This document shows, piece after piece, positions 1 to 13,114 of a stretch of DNA of 64,000 nt (its first letter is position 1; every line of letters starts with the position of its first letter). Under the pieces are notes generated by a model that saw only the letters and a program-made list of their open reading frames with translations, was not told the DNA's origin and did not search any database. The position numbers and the translations under genes were made by a program. Source of the DNA: Carya illinoinensis (lineage: Eukaryota > Streptophyta > Magnoliopsida > Fagales > Juglandaceae); assembly GCF_018687715.1 (NCBI RefSeq), contig NC_056764.1:1614501-1678500 (forward strand), given 5' to 3'.

Positions 1-269
1 CTTTTTTGTCTGTACGTTTTTAACTAATTTTCACGTGTGTGCTTTTTTAGTTATGGAAAGAATCATTTTTTTTTTTCCAAACCCCCCTTCCCTTCAATAA
101 TTAAAGAAATGAAATTTAAAAAATGGGCAAAGATTCCTTGCATTTTTTAATGGTGGAAAATGACTAATTTCTCATATTTTGTTGATTAAGTTTGTTGACA
201 ACAACTATAGATCATGTAAAAAAGACAAGAGTTGACGTTGGAATTGAAGCTTAGGGAATTATATATATA
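1..269. other. AT-rich flank left of the Helitron
   Basis: No gene is visible. The stretch is AT-rich and ends in an alternating TA run just before the proposed Helitron 3' terminus, which fits the A|T target preference of Helitrons. Confidence 0.5.
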
Positions 270-281
270 CTAGTAGAATTA

Positions 282-300
282 AAACGTCCAAGGGACGTTT
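282..300 (-). repeat. Helitron 3'-terminal hairpin
   Basis: Perfect 8-bp stem (282-289 pairs with 293-300) around a 3-nt loop. It lies 8 nt inside the terminal CTAG at 270-273. A short hairpin just before CTRR is the known 3' termination signal of Helitrons. A second small stem (TGCCT/AGGCA, about 300-314) sits immediately inside it. Confidence 0.75.
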
Positions 301-564
301 GCCTAGTGGAGGCAGATTATAAATGTAAAATTTTTCCATGAAAGTAAATAATAGTATAAAAGAAAAATACAGCAATTGTATTAAAACAACTGTATGTCTG
401 AGAAATTGGAACATAACAAGTTGTCTTCTACAACAATAATAGATTGTGGCACCCAAAGATATAGACCATAGTTGAAAGTCTGATGTACAACCTTCACTGT
501 TAAATCAACACAAAATGATAAAAAAATATATATATGAGTCCTTTGATGTTTTTACTCTGATCCA

Positions 565-3075
565 TCATTTTGTGTTATCCTGTACAGCATCAATAGAGAC
601 GATATTGAAATTCTTGAACTGCTTTTGGTTGAGTCGATCGAGGTCTGCAAGAAGTTCAATCTTCCACTCTTTCTGTGAAACTTGTGCCACAAGATTTTCT
701 ATATATGACAAATGTTCCTGCAAAGGGAATTTTTAATTATAATTGCATAATTAATAAAAATTTAAATAACTTATATGCTGAAAATTTATGTCTTCTAAAT
801 TAATACAAATTTTTGAATGCAATGTTTTTAATTAAATTACTATGCATGTTATAAATAAAAATAAAATTGACATAATAGACAAGTATATAAAAATCAATTT
901 CAACGATTTTTGTTATAATTTACTTTTAAAAGTTTTTTTAATATAAACCTCAATGTATTTATAGATAATGTATTAAATATGTTAAAAATTTTGAGATAGA
1001 TTTTTTTACTCGCAACAATAAAGCGAATGGAAAATAAGAAGATGTACATCTCTAGTATGATTCATAAGCTCAACTGCTGAACAACCGAATGCTTCTTCTA
1101 CAACTTCACCAAACATAACAGCAGATAGTCTTCCTGTATTATCGTCGAGTTCAACATATGCTCGGCAACTATAAATTTGTTAGAAATATCATTTTAAGTT
1201 AAAATCAATAAAAACTATACATTAAATCTATTACATAAATTATCAAATAAAAGATTTGAAAGATACATACCGTGGTTGGGAAATGCTTTCGTGTTTGCAA
1301 TGGTAACAAGGGAATGTATCATTGTAATCATATCCAGTTCCTTTATTACAGCCAATACATGATATGTAAAAAAATATCTGGCGCAAATCAACCACAATTA
1401 TCTTCGCCTTTATCCAAAATTTTGTTTTCTGCATCAAATTAGTTAGAGACAATTTTTTAGAAGAATTGATTGTATAAATATTTGAATCTGTTACTAAGAA
1501 TAGGATTTTACCGCCATGGGTTGCAAACTTTTGATGAATTCAGCAACATCACAATTCTTGATTATTTCCCGAATGCCAACAGAAGATAGAGATGCAGATG
1601 GGTGTGTCAAGTTTTTTGCAATAATACTCTTGAGTAATAAATTATTAATCGCTGCCCTTAAAATTCATAAAAACAAATACAAAATAAGAAATAAAAATAT
1701 GAAAATTTCAATATTCAAATTGTATGAAACAAATAATGACTTATTTGTAATGATTACCACTATTGCAATGAAGTTGTCTCAGGAATAACAGGATTGATCA
1801 TAAATTTACTTTTCGGACGTGATGATAGAGATAATCCTTCATTAGAAATAGGCATCATAATTAATGCAAGCATATACAATGTAAAAGAAAATATAAGATT
1901 GTTAATTATTAAAAATACCATTATAAGAACCAACTCTTATTTTGGTTCCAAGTATAATTGGCTTTGTCTCAATCATTTCCGAGATTTTTTTGCATTCATC
2001 TTGCACGAATCGACCCCAGATAGTTAAACATATGGGGTTTAAGCTACAAAATTGGAATAAAAAAAAAAAGAATTAGCAAAATATGGAAGAAATAAAAATT
2101 GGAACATAATTCAAAAAGAGTGAACTATTAAAAAAATATTTTTACCCTTGATCGATAACATATATCTCTTGAATAGTTGTTGGTCCATGTGCTAAAGTTA
2201 TCTCTCTACATGGCTTGATTTGGATTGCAACAGCTAAAATGTCTGACAAATAAGATTTAAATTTTTAGTATATTGATAATTAAATATTCTAAAGTAAAGA
2301 GTGAATTACCTATTTCTGCAATTGAATTCTTGTAAGCATTTAATTCATTGAATGGAATGAGTTGGTACTTTGGTGGCTCCAATTGTCCTTCATTCTTTGG
2401 AACTTTCTCAATTATCGTTTTAGCATTCAAGATCCATTGATATTCATATGTTTCAATTCTATACTTCGGATCCAATGGCTTCACATATGCATTACTGATG
2501 TAATATGACTGGAAAATGTGCAAAGTATCTTATCGCAAGTCAATATCCTTATCAAATATTGTAGCTTGCAGCTGATTTTCCTATATAATATAAAAAATTG
2601 TAACAGATAATTTATAAAAAATAAATTGTAATAAATAATTGACTATAATGATTTTTTTTTATTTTAAATTGTTTTGAGTTATGTGTAAAATTTTTGTTTT
2701 TAAATGTGTTACAGGAAGATAACTAAATTAATAGAACATCGTCGACATTTATATAAGGAAGCCAAAGATTTAAAAAGTCAAACATCAAAAGACCCAACAA
2801 ATTAGCAGTAAAAAAATAAAAAATAAAAACAAAACTTAATAGATAGAATGCAAAAATAACAAAATCATTTACCAGTTTTTAATCCACTAAAAAAAATATA
2901 GAACAATAGATAGAAATAAATATTATACATCTGGATCAATCAATGTTAGGCTTTGGTACTTCACTGGTGAGCGTTGGCCTGTTTGTTTGGGTGACTTTTC
3001 TGCCACAATCATTTTGATTTTCCAGTCTCTTCTACTTGGAGTGATATCTTTTATCGATGTATAAACCGTCCGCAT
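565..3075 (-). pseudogene. RPA1-like single-strand DNA-binding protein of the Helitron (broken)
   Basis: Multi-exon gene on the same strand and downstream of the helicase. Exons recognisable by translation: the start near 3075 (MRTVYTSIKDITPSRRDWK), an OB-fold segment at about 2523-2280 (FQSYYISNAYVKPLDPKYR), 2250-2155 (DILAVAIQIKPCREITLAH), about 2030-1935, 1860-1750 (LSSRPKSKFMINP), 1655-1507, a zinc-binding C-terminal domain at 1434-1271 with Cys pairs (SCIGCNKGTG, PCYHCKH), 1170-1035 (MFGEVVEEAFGCSAVELM) and a last exon ending in TGA at 565-567. This is the domain order of RPA70 (DBD-A, DBD-B, zinc-ribbon DBD-C), which binds single-stranded DNA. At least one in-frame TAA (2530-2532) falls where an Arg-Lys pair is expected, so the copy is probably dead. 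Exon borders are approximate. Confidence 0.8.
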
Positions 3076-3282
3076 CTTTAAAGCTGATCACACACAAAAA
3101 TATTAAATGTGTAAGTATAGTCAACGCAATATTAAATAAAAAAAATTGCAAAGAGAATTTAAGAGTATAATAAATTAAAAAATACAATACTAAATATACA
3201 GAAAAGAAAATTCTATTAAGTGCACAATGTTGTTGAAGTAATTAAACTGAAATTATACAATCGAATCATTACCCATTTAACA

Positions 3283-6200
3283 TTAATCTGAAGATGCTAA
3301 TCTTAATAATTCCGTATAGACAATATTTTTTGTGCAGTTCTTTTCTGATCGCTCAGTTGACAATGGCCGTATTAAAATCCTTACTGTAGATGCAGTCTTT
3401 GCCCTTGATAAAGCCACATATAATTGACCATGTGAGAAAACGGGTTGAGATAAATATATTCCAACAAAATCCAATGGTTGCCCTTGTGACTTATTTATAG
3501 TCATTGCAAAACTTAATCTGATAGGGAACTGAGTTCGTTTGAATGGGAAGCCACTATTTTCATCAACATTTGATAAGAATGAGATCCTTGGAATAAAGAC
3601 CCTTTTCCGCTGTGATGTCCAACTGCGATTTTTGCATCAATGACATTTTGATCAAAAGCTCGACAAATTAGACGTGTTTCGTTGCATAGTCCTTCTGAAG
3701 GATTAATGTTTCTAAGCAGCATGATATGACAGTTTATCTTCAGTAACAATTTATGAGGAGGAAGTCCATTTGGGGTTAGAGTATTTAAAAAATCTTCCAT
3801 AATTGACTGTTCAGATGTATCTATTGCTTCATCAAAACTATAATATCGCTTAAACTCACCAGGAAATCTATGAATTAGTAATGCATTTATTTCATCAACA
3901 TAACTGTTCTTTGGTGTTAATATGGCCTGATTCATCATAGCTAAAATATTTATTGAATATTCATGAATATCATAGAAAACAGCATCTATTAAATGATCCA
4001 AAGAAGTACAGTCATCTTCGTAAGGAACAAGCATGCCATCAAGAATTTTTATAGTTTCATCAACTGTGATTGGTGGCATTCCGTTGCCCAATTCTAACAC
4101 ATATTCTGAAAAGACTGGATCCAATCTTGCTCGCATATTTTCAGTCAAATGAAACTTGATCAATGTAGGCCACAAGTAAGAAGAAACCAAACTGGCGTCA
4201 ACATGTTCTTGTCTTGTTCCTTTACGAACCACAGGTAAAACCTGGCGAAAATCTCCACAAAAAAGGACAACTTTTCCACCGAATGTTAACTCTGAATCAT
4301 TAATGTCTCGTAGCATTTTATCTAATCCTTGAATATGTTGTTTTCTTGACATAAGGGTCTCATCCCATATAATTAACCTTGCCACACGTAGTAACTTTGC
4401 GATGACACTTTGTTTACTGACACAACATATGCTATGTTCATCAGTATCTAGTGGAATCTTAAAGTGCGAGTGTGCTGTTCGACCTCCAGGAAGGATGGAT
4501 GCAGCAACACCAGATGAAGCAGTTGCAAGTGTGACTAATTTTCTTGATCTTACTGCGGCAAGAAGTGCCTTGTACAGGAATGTCTTCCCCGTCCCAGCAG
4601 GGCCGTCGACAAATAATGTAGCAGCTTCATTAGAAAAAACCTTTCCCAAAACTGAATTATAGACATGTCGTTGTTTACTATTAAGGGCTTCTGATGCAAC
4701 AATATCTTCTTCTGGAATTTCAATAGCCAATTCATCATCGATTTCCCTAGATTCGAGTTGGTCTTCACCAAAACAAATGTTGTCATCAAGAAGATGGAAC
4801 GAATTAATGTCTTTCCCCATTGATTCAAGTGTAAAAGAGATTGAGCGCAAAACTTGCATTCTTACATCCGACATAGAATCTTCAATCGACCTAAAATCAA
4901 CTGACATATCTTGCTCAAAACGTTCCCAAAGCTCTCTCGGATTGGTTGGATTACAATAAACCAAAATAGTTACAAATAGTCGTCTCAAACTGGACGGCAT
5001 TTGATATAGAGATGTTTCATGTAAACAATCTTGTAAGCTACTGTCTCTTTGTAGCAAACCATGCATAGTTGCTGCCTCACAAAATGTTGGAGCCACGAAA
5101 CCATCAACTGTCCTAAGATCTTCACAAAGGTTCTCTTACATGATTTAGCAATATCCGCAGATAATACCTCTCACCTTCAAATGGATTTGCTGTAACAATT
5201 CGACCTATAACAGTTTTTTTTTTTTTTCCGACGAGTCCACTCTTTGTATTGTTGGCTCCAAACATAAAATTCTGGAAATTCTTTGTATAACAATGTCCTG
5301 GCATTTTCATCTACTTGGTTTAATGCAAAGAATTCTGTTAACATTGATTTTGCAGATCGATCAGAGTTGAGAACATTGATTAAGTCTTCATTTGCTCGAA
5401 AAGTTACTTGGTGTTTATCCTCAAGATGTAAATGTAAGTTATATATTCATGGGTACATTTCATTAACAATGAAGCCATATATTCTCCACATAGCTTCAGG
5501 TGGAGCAATCCATCGGGCCGATTGGAATTGTTGGATTTCGTCAATTTGTTGATTGGTTTGTTCGGAAACCAAATTGAAAGCAACATGATCATGCCCTTTG
5601 TAAACGTACTTATAAAGATATTTGACTGCTTTTATCGTAGAACAAATCTCCACATTAATGTGACAGTCAAATGTTGCAAGCAAATATGGATTATATGGAA
5701 CGACCCAACGGTTATCCAAATTATGGCCTCTCAGTTTGACAGTTATTCCATTGTCAGAACGCTTATATATTGGGAAGCAATCATTTCCAACAGTCGTACC
5801 TGATGCATAACTTTTTGGATATTGGCTTTTGCAACAACCATTTTTTTTCATGCAAACATTTGTTGGATTCAACACTCCACATGGTCCATGCATCATATGC
5901 TTGATAACAGCTTTATGCAAGTGCAAATTTGTATTTTTATCAGGTATTTCTGCCGATACAATCTCATCAAAAGATTCAGGCGCATAGAGTTTCCAATTCC
6001 TCTGTAATATAATTAAAAAATGCGCATGTGGAAGCCCTCTTTTTTGGTGCTCAATAACATAAACATATGCCAAGACTTTTCCAAATATCTGCTGCTTGAA
6101 TAATCGATCCTTTAATTCTTCTAATTTTGCACGAAAGACCCGAGCAACCAAATTAGGCCGATTTTGACTCTCCTCATGCAAGCGTAATTCATTTGAAATT

Positions 6201-8479
6201 TTTTGCCAGTTTGGATTGCACGTCATTGTTAAAAAAATGTCTGGTTTACCATAACGCTGAACTAAAGCCATTACTTTCATATATCTTTTTTGCATATCTC
6301 TTGGACCCCCAATAAATGGCGAAGGCAGAATAATCCGTTTTCCAACATTAGAAGCATCAGTTTCCCCAAGTGTAATGGTATCAACAATACCTTGATATAA
6401 CTCAGATCGAATATGTTGTTGTTTGCTACGGAAATAATCTAATCTTGACGTCTCGATCTTAACATACATATCGACAACAAATTGTTGTAATAGGCGACCA
6501 GACAGTAACAAAATTGATCTGACATTTTCTCTAATTTGTAACTTGTAGCAATAATATTCACGACACGAAACAATTGGATCCTTCCTTTTTCTGTTCAATG
6601 CTGCAAAAGTTGTAGGGGAATGAAATATTATAAAATTGGATGTCTATAAACTAATTACAAAATTAGAAGATTAAGATTACACTATAACCTCGATGTTCTC
6701 TTCTAAGTAATTCTTCTGCTGATATTGATCGGTGAGGATCTATTGATCGGGTTGTTTTGTTACTTGTTAATGTGCTTCCTCTATTGACCCTTTGAATGCC
6801 TTGGTGCCAACCAGTATCGCCAAGAGGAAATAACAACGGATACTGAAGTGGATCATAGCAGCCAAAATAATATTGAACTATATGACTTCCACCAAAATGA
6901 CTAAAGACATAAATGTCTCGTCCTCTTAGCTGATCTGCATCTTCATTTTCAACTCATATTGCTGCAACTTGTGAAGATGTCGGGACATTGAATACACGTT
7001 GATCTAGACCAACATCTGATCTTATATGGATTACTTGATTTTCCAAATTTGACAAATCACCAAGAGATTGAAAGAACAGAGAATATGGATTGATGTGAAG
7101 AATATCGATGAGTTGAGCTATAATTGATGGATTCATTCTGTCTGAATCAGAAATGGGATTTTCTAATTCATGCTCCGTATCATAGAAATACAATTGAAGA
7201 TAAGAAGTACGACCATTTAAAGGGATTAAATCACTGATATAGTGATAGATCTGTCCCTGAGTTCGAAAGGTATAAATTCCTCTATTCCGTTTGCAAAGAT
7301 CTTCATCGAATTTAACTCCAAAGGATGTAAACGCGAACTTGTTATTATAAGTCCGAACATAGGTCTTAAAATGCACAGATTCATCTGTGTTATAGGTGAA
7401 AAGATCATAAAGTTGATCAGGGACGGCATTTGTGGCCAAAGAAATTGTCCCATCAGCATAACAAAATCCGTTTGTTTCATGATAGAATCGCTTTGCTTTA
7501 CAATGTCTGCAACAAGGCACATACGAAAAAGAATATGCTTCAGATGACACGACTTGTAATAATTGCCTAAGTCCAGCAGAGTGGCGATGCCCCTCACCTA
7601 TTGAGTTCAAAAGTGAATATAAGACAATAGGTGTAAACTCATCGATTGTTTTTTGAATGATTTGACCAAGGACACTACTGGAAGAGTGACAAGAGTTGAC
7701 AATGGAATCAGAAGAATGAATAATATAATTATACTGGTTTCTTACACCTACAAGGTGGCGATATACTTGTTTCAAAACTTGACTGTTCCCGAACAACACA
7801 TGGAGCCTATTTGAATAGAATGTTCCCAAATTTCAATGAAAAAGAACAGAAGGATGTTTGAATACGAAAGATGACAAAATAATTTCAGGAAAACCTGTTG
7901 AATTAGAAACTGATTAGAGACGGTTGTTTCATCTATGTATGTATTTCCTGATTTACGTGTCAGAAAATCCATAGAATGACTCGGACAATTTGAACGATCT
8001 GTCACATTGTTTAATGATGAAGTTGCCTCTGAATCAACCACACAGAGATTTACACCAGGAGGAACACATACTTCATGAGATGAAATCAGTTCACCGATGT
8101 CAATATCAAAATGGAAAATCTGTTGTCTCTTTGACACCTTTTGTAGAACAGTAAAGTCTTGAATGATGTTTATATGTTGGACATCATCATTTGAACGTTC
8201 ATCAATTGATATAGTCAGTTGATCACCATCAAATGAAGTTGAATCTTTTAATTGGAGGGAATCACTACTAAATGCCTTTTTTTTAGCATATATTTCTCTC
8301 CATTTTCTACGGAGTTCTTCCTTTTTCTCTTCTGGTAAATCTTTATACGGGATATTCTCCGCCCGTTGTTTTCTTTGATCTTCAAAAAATAATCTCCAAA
8401 CTTAACTTTTACAAAACTAATATTACTATTTCAAAACAAATGCTACATAACTTATTAACACAAGCTTACCACTACTCAT
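3283..8479 (-). pseudogene. Helitron Rep/Pif1-like helicase transposase (RepHel), broken
   Basis: The predicted start is ATG at 8479. A 10-nt first exon (MSS plus one base) splices over 8380-8469 to an exon beginning at 8379, giving MSSDQRKQRAENIPYKDL. The N-terminal region (7829-6954) has a Cys-rich stretch (CCRHCKAKR) and the conserved FAFTSFGVKFD. The Rep domain (6598-5447) contains the HUH motif (GLPHAHFLI) and the two-tyrosine motif (KYLYKYVYKG). The helicase (5096-3283) contains Walker A (GPAGTGKT), Walker B (IIWDE), FCGDFRQVLPV, and near its end MTINKSQGQ and YVALSRA. Lesions seen: TGA at 6954-6956 in place of a conserved Trp, a stop at 5447-5449, frameshifts in 5450-5110 and another near 3620. 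This identifies the element as a Helitron but shows that the transposase is inactive. Confidence 0.9.
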
Positions 8480-9800
8480 TATGTTAACGAAGCAAATGAT
8501 TCTTCCAAAAGTTGGATACTGTTCCACACAACCAAAATTAAATGAATAAATAATAATTGCTTAATGCGAAATCCATACCTCCATGATGCATTTTAAATGC
8601 TATAAACAATTTCGTTAATTCATATGTTGAAAAATACATACAACCAAATTATTTATACTTTAAATCAACAAGGAAATGAAGATAAGAAAATAACACATGA
8701 AATGGAAAAGTACCATGAAAATGGAACTTATAAAAAGCATAGATCGATATCACATATCAAAATTCTTGAATAAAATATTTCTCAAAATTAATTTGCCATT
8801 CAAAGCAAGGATCCACAAAAAAATTATAAGTAGGGACCAGGCCCGTTGTTTTCTTTGATCTTCAAAAAATAGTCTCCAAACTTAACTTTTACAAAACTAA
8901 TATTACTATTTCAAAACAAATGCTACATAACTTATTAACACAAGCTTACCACTACTCATTATGTTAACGAAGCAAATGATTCTTCCAAAAGTTGGATACT
9001 GTTCCACACAACCAAAATTAAATGAATAAATAATAATTGCTTAATGCGAAATCCATACCTCCATGATGCATTTTAAATGCTATAAACAATTTCGTTAATT
9101 CATATGTTGAAAAATACATACAACCAAATTATTTATACTTTAAATCAACAAGGAAATGAAGATAAGAAAATAACACATGAAATGGAAAAATACCATGAAA
9201 ATGAAACTTATAAAAAGCATAGATCGATATCACATATCAAAATTCTTGAATAAAATATTTCTCAAAATTAATTTGCCATTCAAAGCAAGGATCCACAAAA
9301 AAATTATAAGTAGGGACCAGGCCCGTTGTTTTCTTTGATCTTCAAAAAATAGTCTCCAAACTTAACTTTTACAAAACTAATATTACTATTTCAAAATAAA
9401 TGCTACATAACTTATTAATACAAGCTTACCACTACTCATTATGTTAACGAAGCAAATGATTCTTCCAAAAGTTGGATACTGTTCCACACAACCAAAATTA
9501 AATGAATAAATAATAATTGCTTAATGCGAAATCCATACCTCCATGATGCATTTTAAATGCTATAAACAATTTCGTTAATTCATATGTTGAAAAATACATA
9601 CAACCAAATTATTTATACTTTAAATCAACAAGGAAATGAAGATAAGAAAATAACACATGAAATGGAAAAATACCATGAAAATGGAACTTATAAAAAGTAT
9701 AGATCGATATCACATATCAAAATTCTTGAATAAAATATTTCTCAAAATTAATTTGCCATTCAAAGTAAGGATCCACAAAAAAATTATAAGTAGGGACCAG
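8361..9800 (-). repeat. Three tandem 480-bp copies containing the Helitron transposase first exon
   Basis: Copies lie at 8361-8840, 8841-9320 and 9321-9800, each exactly 480 bp and differing at only a few positions. On the minus strand each unit runs from CTGGTCCCTAC to the start of transposase exon 2 (ending in CGGGC). Each therefore holds leader sequence, an ATG first exon (8479, 8959, 9439), its GTAAGC donor, the intron and the first codons of exon 2. Only the copy at 8361-8840 continues into the rest of the gene. Confidence 0.95.
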
Positions 9801-9810
9801 CAAAAAGAGA

Positions 9811-12073
9811 TATATAATATATATATATATATATAAAGACACTTACAGGTCTTGAAATGAACAATAGAGAGTCTTTTATATATTTAGATCTCTTGATGAG
9901 GACAATTCCTATTTAGACACAAAAGGCATTGTAAGTTTTAATTGTATTATATATATACATATATATACACAGGCAGATTATGTGTAGGCAGATTTTCCTT
10001 ACCATAAAAAAAGAAATAAAATTAAGGAAATACGTACCTTTTGAAACAAAAACCGAATCAACTATGCGAGACCAAGTTAGAAGTGAACACAAATGAGCCA
10101 TAAAGACCGTTTTAAGGTGCCTGTTATTCTTAATCATCCAGACGTCCTATCACCCTGTCAAACCACTGCTGCAACCAAATCTCTTTACGGATTCATTTCT
10201 TTAATTGTTTATGATTTGTGGCTCTCTCCCATACCCCTTTTTTGCCCAGGATGGTAATATTTTTCTTGATGTTGAGATTGACAGCAAATCTACAAAAGAT
10301 ATATCCATATTTAATATCTTTCGTCCTAAGTGCAGACTCACATCACACATGAATTTGCAAGATTTTATAGGCAAAATCAATTTTTTCTATTATTTCTTTA
10401 TTATTTTTTTCAATCACTTCCCTTTATATATATTCTACTAAAATCAAAACTTAATTTGATGAATTTTTGTCGCTTTTCATGTTTGTTTCCTATAAGGTAG
10501 GCTAGTACGTACGTAGTGCAATAATTCAACATCGATCATGATAATGATTCCATATTTTTATAACTATTATTATATCTATATGTAACATATTTTTTGCATG
10601 AGAATAATGCTTTTACATATCATGGATTATTTTGAAACTTATCATGGATTATTTTAAGAAGTCTTTATAGTGAAAATATCAAAAGCAAAGGAACATTCTT
10701 ATCTTGTGTGTACAAGCAGGATAGATATTGTCGGGATAAAACGAGATTGATATGAGTCATGATTGGTTTGAGAAATTACGTGCAGCTCCCGACCATGGGG
10801 CTATATATACATAGGATTTATATACCACGTACCCCCCATTTACCAAGCTTAGGATTTATTATATATATTAATAAAAATTTCAAAAAACAAATATATATTT
10901 TTTTATTTAAGTAGATCAATATGTCAATATTTTTTATGTGGTGTGTCAATAAAAAAACATGTTAATTGATTTATTATTTTATATTTTAAATGAGTTGTGC
11001 TACTTTTAAGTCTAGTACTATGCCAACACACCATTTATTGTGTGATAAAAGAACGTCGAGATAAGGATAAGAGTTAGATAAGAATATTATTTAATACTGA
11101 AATTACTATTTTAGATGAGAAAACAAAGACAATTACTGTGGATCGAATGCATGTGACATTAACAGGAATATATCTCTAACCTATAAAATATCAAGCCAAT
11201 ATATATATATACTGCCATTATGAAATTTGATGTAAAATCATTATAAAAAAACCAATCGTCCCATCCTAACTACTAACATTGAAATTAAAGACCAGTATCC
11301 TCAAAAAAGTCCGCACAACATACAAATTAATAAATCATCTGCTTAACAAATTTAAATGATTGAATGAGTTATATCTTATCTATTTAATATGGATTTAAAA
11401 ATATAATTTAATTAATAGAAGATACTGTTTACTTAAAATACAAATATATATTTAAATTATTGTTATCTTAAATAAAGAAAAGAAAGACCTGTTTTTTTTT
11501 AGTCATTCTATATGATTAAATATTTCATGATTGTTTTCACTTGCGGGAATGTTTGGCATTATCGGTAATAAATTAACGTGATGACATTCACTTTTGTTTT
11601 TTATTACCATATCTTGGGACAAGATATCTTTTTACAGATCATTTGCTTGACCTTTTTTGTTCGTTACTTTGCTACTTTTGAATTAATTCTACAAATAAAG
11701 ACAGGAACGGTGGGATCTTATGACAGGAATCGAGTCATCCTCCATGCCCGATTCCTAAAAGCCAAACTCACATCTTCCTCATCCGCCTCGAATGCGTAGG
11801 CGTACGGGTCCCATCTCTGTACAACGTTTCAGCAAATACCCATGTGATTGGAACCCTTTAATCAATCAAAATATATATTGTCAGTCAATTTCATTTTTTG
11901 AGCAATTGAGCTATCTTCAATATCAATTCACCGCGTATGCATGCAAACCTTCCTGAGTTATCTAGCTGTCTCTTTTTAGGTAATTAATCACAAGAGGTGG
12001 GTTAATTAAGATCTTAGTAGAAAAAAGATAAAAAACTCACGATTTCATGGGTAAAATGGCCTAGCTAGCTAGC
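9811..12073. other. Intergenic, AT-rich, no gene seen
   Basis: Contains (TA)n tracts near 9811-9835 and 9945-9970 and a short duplicated segment (10113-10197) that recurs at 12379-12460. The stretch 11700-11870 is less AT-rich, but no reading frame in it is recognisable. Confidence 0.5.
10113..10197 (+). repeat. Dispersed duplicate, copy A
   Basis: About 85 bp similar in direct orientation to 12379-12460, sharing CCACTGCTGCAACCAAATC and AATCATCCA. The function is not recognised. It may be a fragment carried by a transposon. Confidence 0.7.
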
Positions 12074-12256
12074 TTTGTTTGATTGATTGATTAATTAATT
12101 TATTTAATTAGTTGCTTTCATTAGTTCATATGTGTGAACCATTATAAAGTAACGATGAGGAAATAATTAGTTGTTTGATTGATTGATTAATTTATTTATT
12201 TAATTAGTTGCTTTCATTAGTTCATATGTGTGATTCTGTGAACCATTATAAAGTAA
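12074..12256 (+). repeat. Tandem duplication, two copies of about 80-87 bp
   Basis: Copy 1 is 12074-12152 and copy 2 is 12170-12256. Both run from a TTGTTTGATTGATTGATTAA-like start to CCATTATAAAGTAA. Copy 2 has an extra GATTCTGTG and copy 1 an extra AATT. Confidence 0.85.
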
Positions 12257-12321
12257 GCAATATTATTTCTTTCAGTGACAGATGGAAAATAAAAAAATGA
12301 GTAGTGAGGGCAATTATTGAA

Positions 12322-12460
12322 TTATTTCAATCTCCAACCAGTACGTTTCCTAATCGGGTGGGGCCCACTCAATTATTCAAGGTTACTGTTGTCCTCAATC
12401 ATCCAAATGTCTTATCACCCTTCAAAACCACTGCTGCAACCAAATCCTTCTGCGAATTCA
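12322..12460 (+). repeat. Composite dispersed duplicate, source of two fragments
   Basis: The left part (12322-12380) recurs inverted at 16011-16070. The right part (12379-12460) recurs directly at 10113-10197. The two parts abut here, so this may be the fuller ancestral sequence. Confidence 0.7.
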
Positions 12461-12899
12461 TGATGACTTATAATCTATTACTGTATATCTTTAGTCATAT
12501 TTGAATAACATACATGCATAGAGATAATGACGAGCGTGATGTTAATTAATAAAAGATGAAACTCATCATACATATATTTATTATTTGCTTTGTTTTTAAG
12601 AATAAGAATTTCTCATTTTTAAACAATGTAAAATCTCATACACTAATTATCTTCAATTTTATCGATCAAAAATAGATCAATATAATAGGAATTAAATTAA
12701 CATGAATTCCTAACGAAGATGATCGAATCAATTTATGATCAATTCGATACTTTTTACCATGTCCAAAAGAATGAAGAAATGCCTACAAATCAACTTGCAT
12801 ATATATTTTTCTTTATTGGCCGGTTATGCTTTCGAGAATCATCACTGGCCATTTCTTTAAGCTGAAACAACATGCATGCCTACTCTTACCAAAATTTCC

Positions 12900-13114
12900 A
12901 GTCTTATTTGAGAGAATAAAATATAATTTACATCATCTAAAAAATGACAAAAAAAAAAATAGAAGAACCTAACTAACTATATATAAATATGTATATATAT
13001 ATGCAATTGACAACTAATGTTACATCGACCATTGGAGCATTAAAGACATGATGATAAATGAGAAATCATACAAAATTATATTATATTGTTATAATTAAAT
13101 ATATTTGATGCGAA
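12900..13114. repeat. Direct duplicate of the NAC-pseudogene 3' flank
   Basis: About 215 bp closely similar, in the same orientation, to 18078-18286, which lies immediately downstream of the NAC fragment and includes its last codons. This copy stops where the NAC coding sequence would begin. Confidence 0.85.

Larger units (their letters stand above)
270..9810 (-). mobile_element. Helitron, about 9.5 kb, degenerate autonomous type
   Basis: Rolling-circle transposon read on the minus strand. Its order is Rep (HUH) domain, Pif1-like helicase, then an RPA1-like gene, the usual content of plant Helitrons. The proposed 3' terminus on the minus strand is CTAG followed by T (270-273), 8 nt after a perfect hairpin (282-300). 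The proposed 5' terminus on the minus strand is TC at 9810-9809, preceded by A. Both flanks are TA-rich, as expected for insertion between A and T with no target duplication. The 3' end is well supported by its hairpin. The 5' end is an inference from the TC dinucleotide and from the end of the 480-bp repeat array just inside it. Several stops and frameshifts show that the element is no longer autonomous. Confidence 0.75.

Noticed and set aside
8361..9800. Three regular repeats considered as a CRISPR-like or rDNA-spacer array
   Set aside because: The units are 480 bp, contiguous and contain Helitron exon sequence, so they are a tandem duplication in a transposon.
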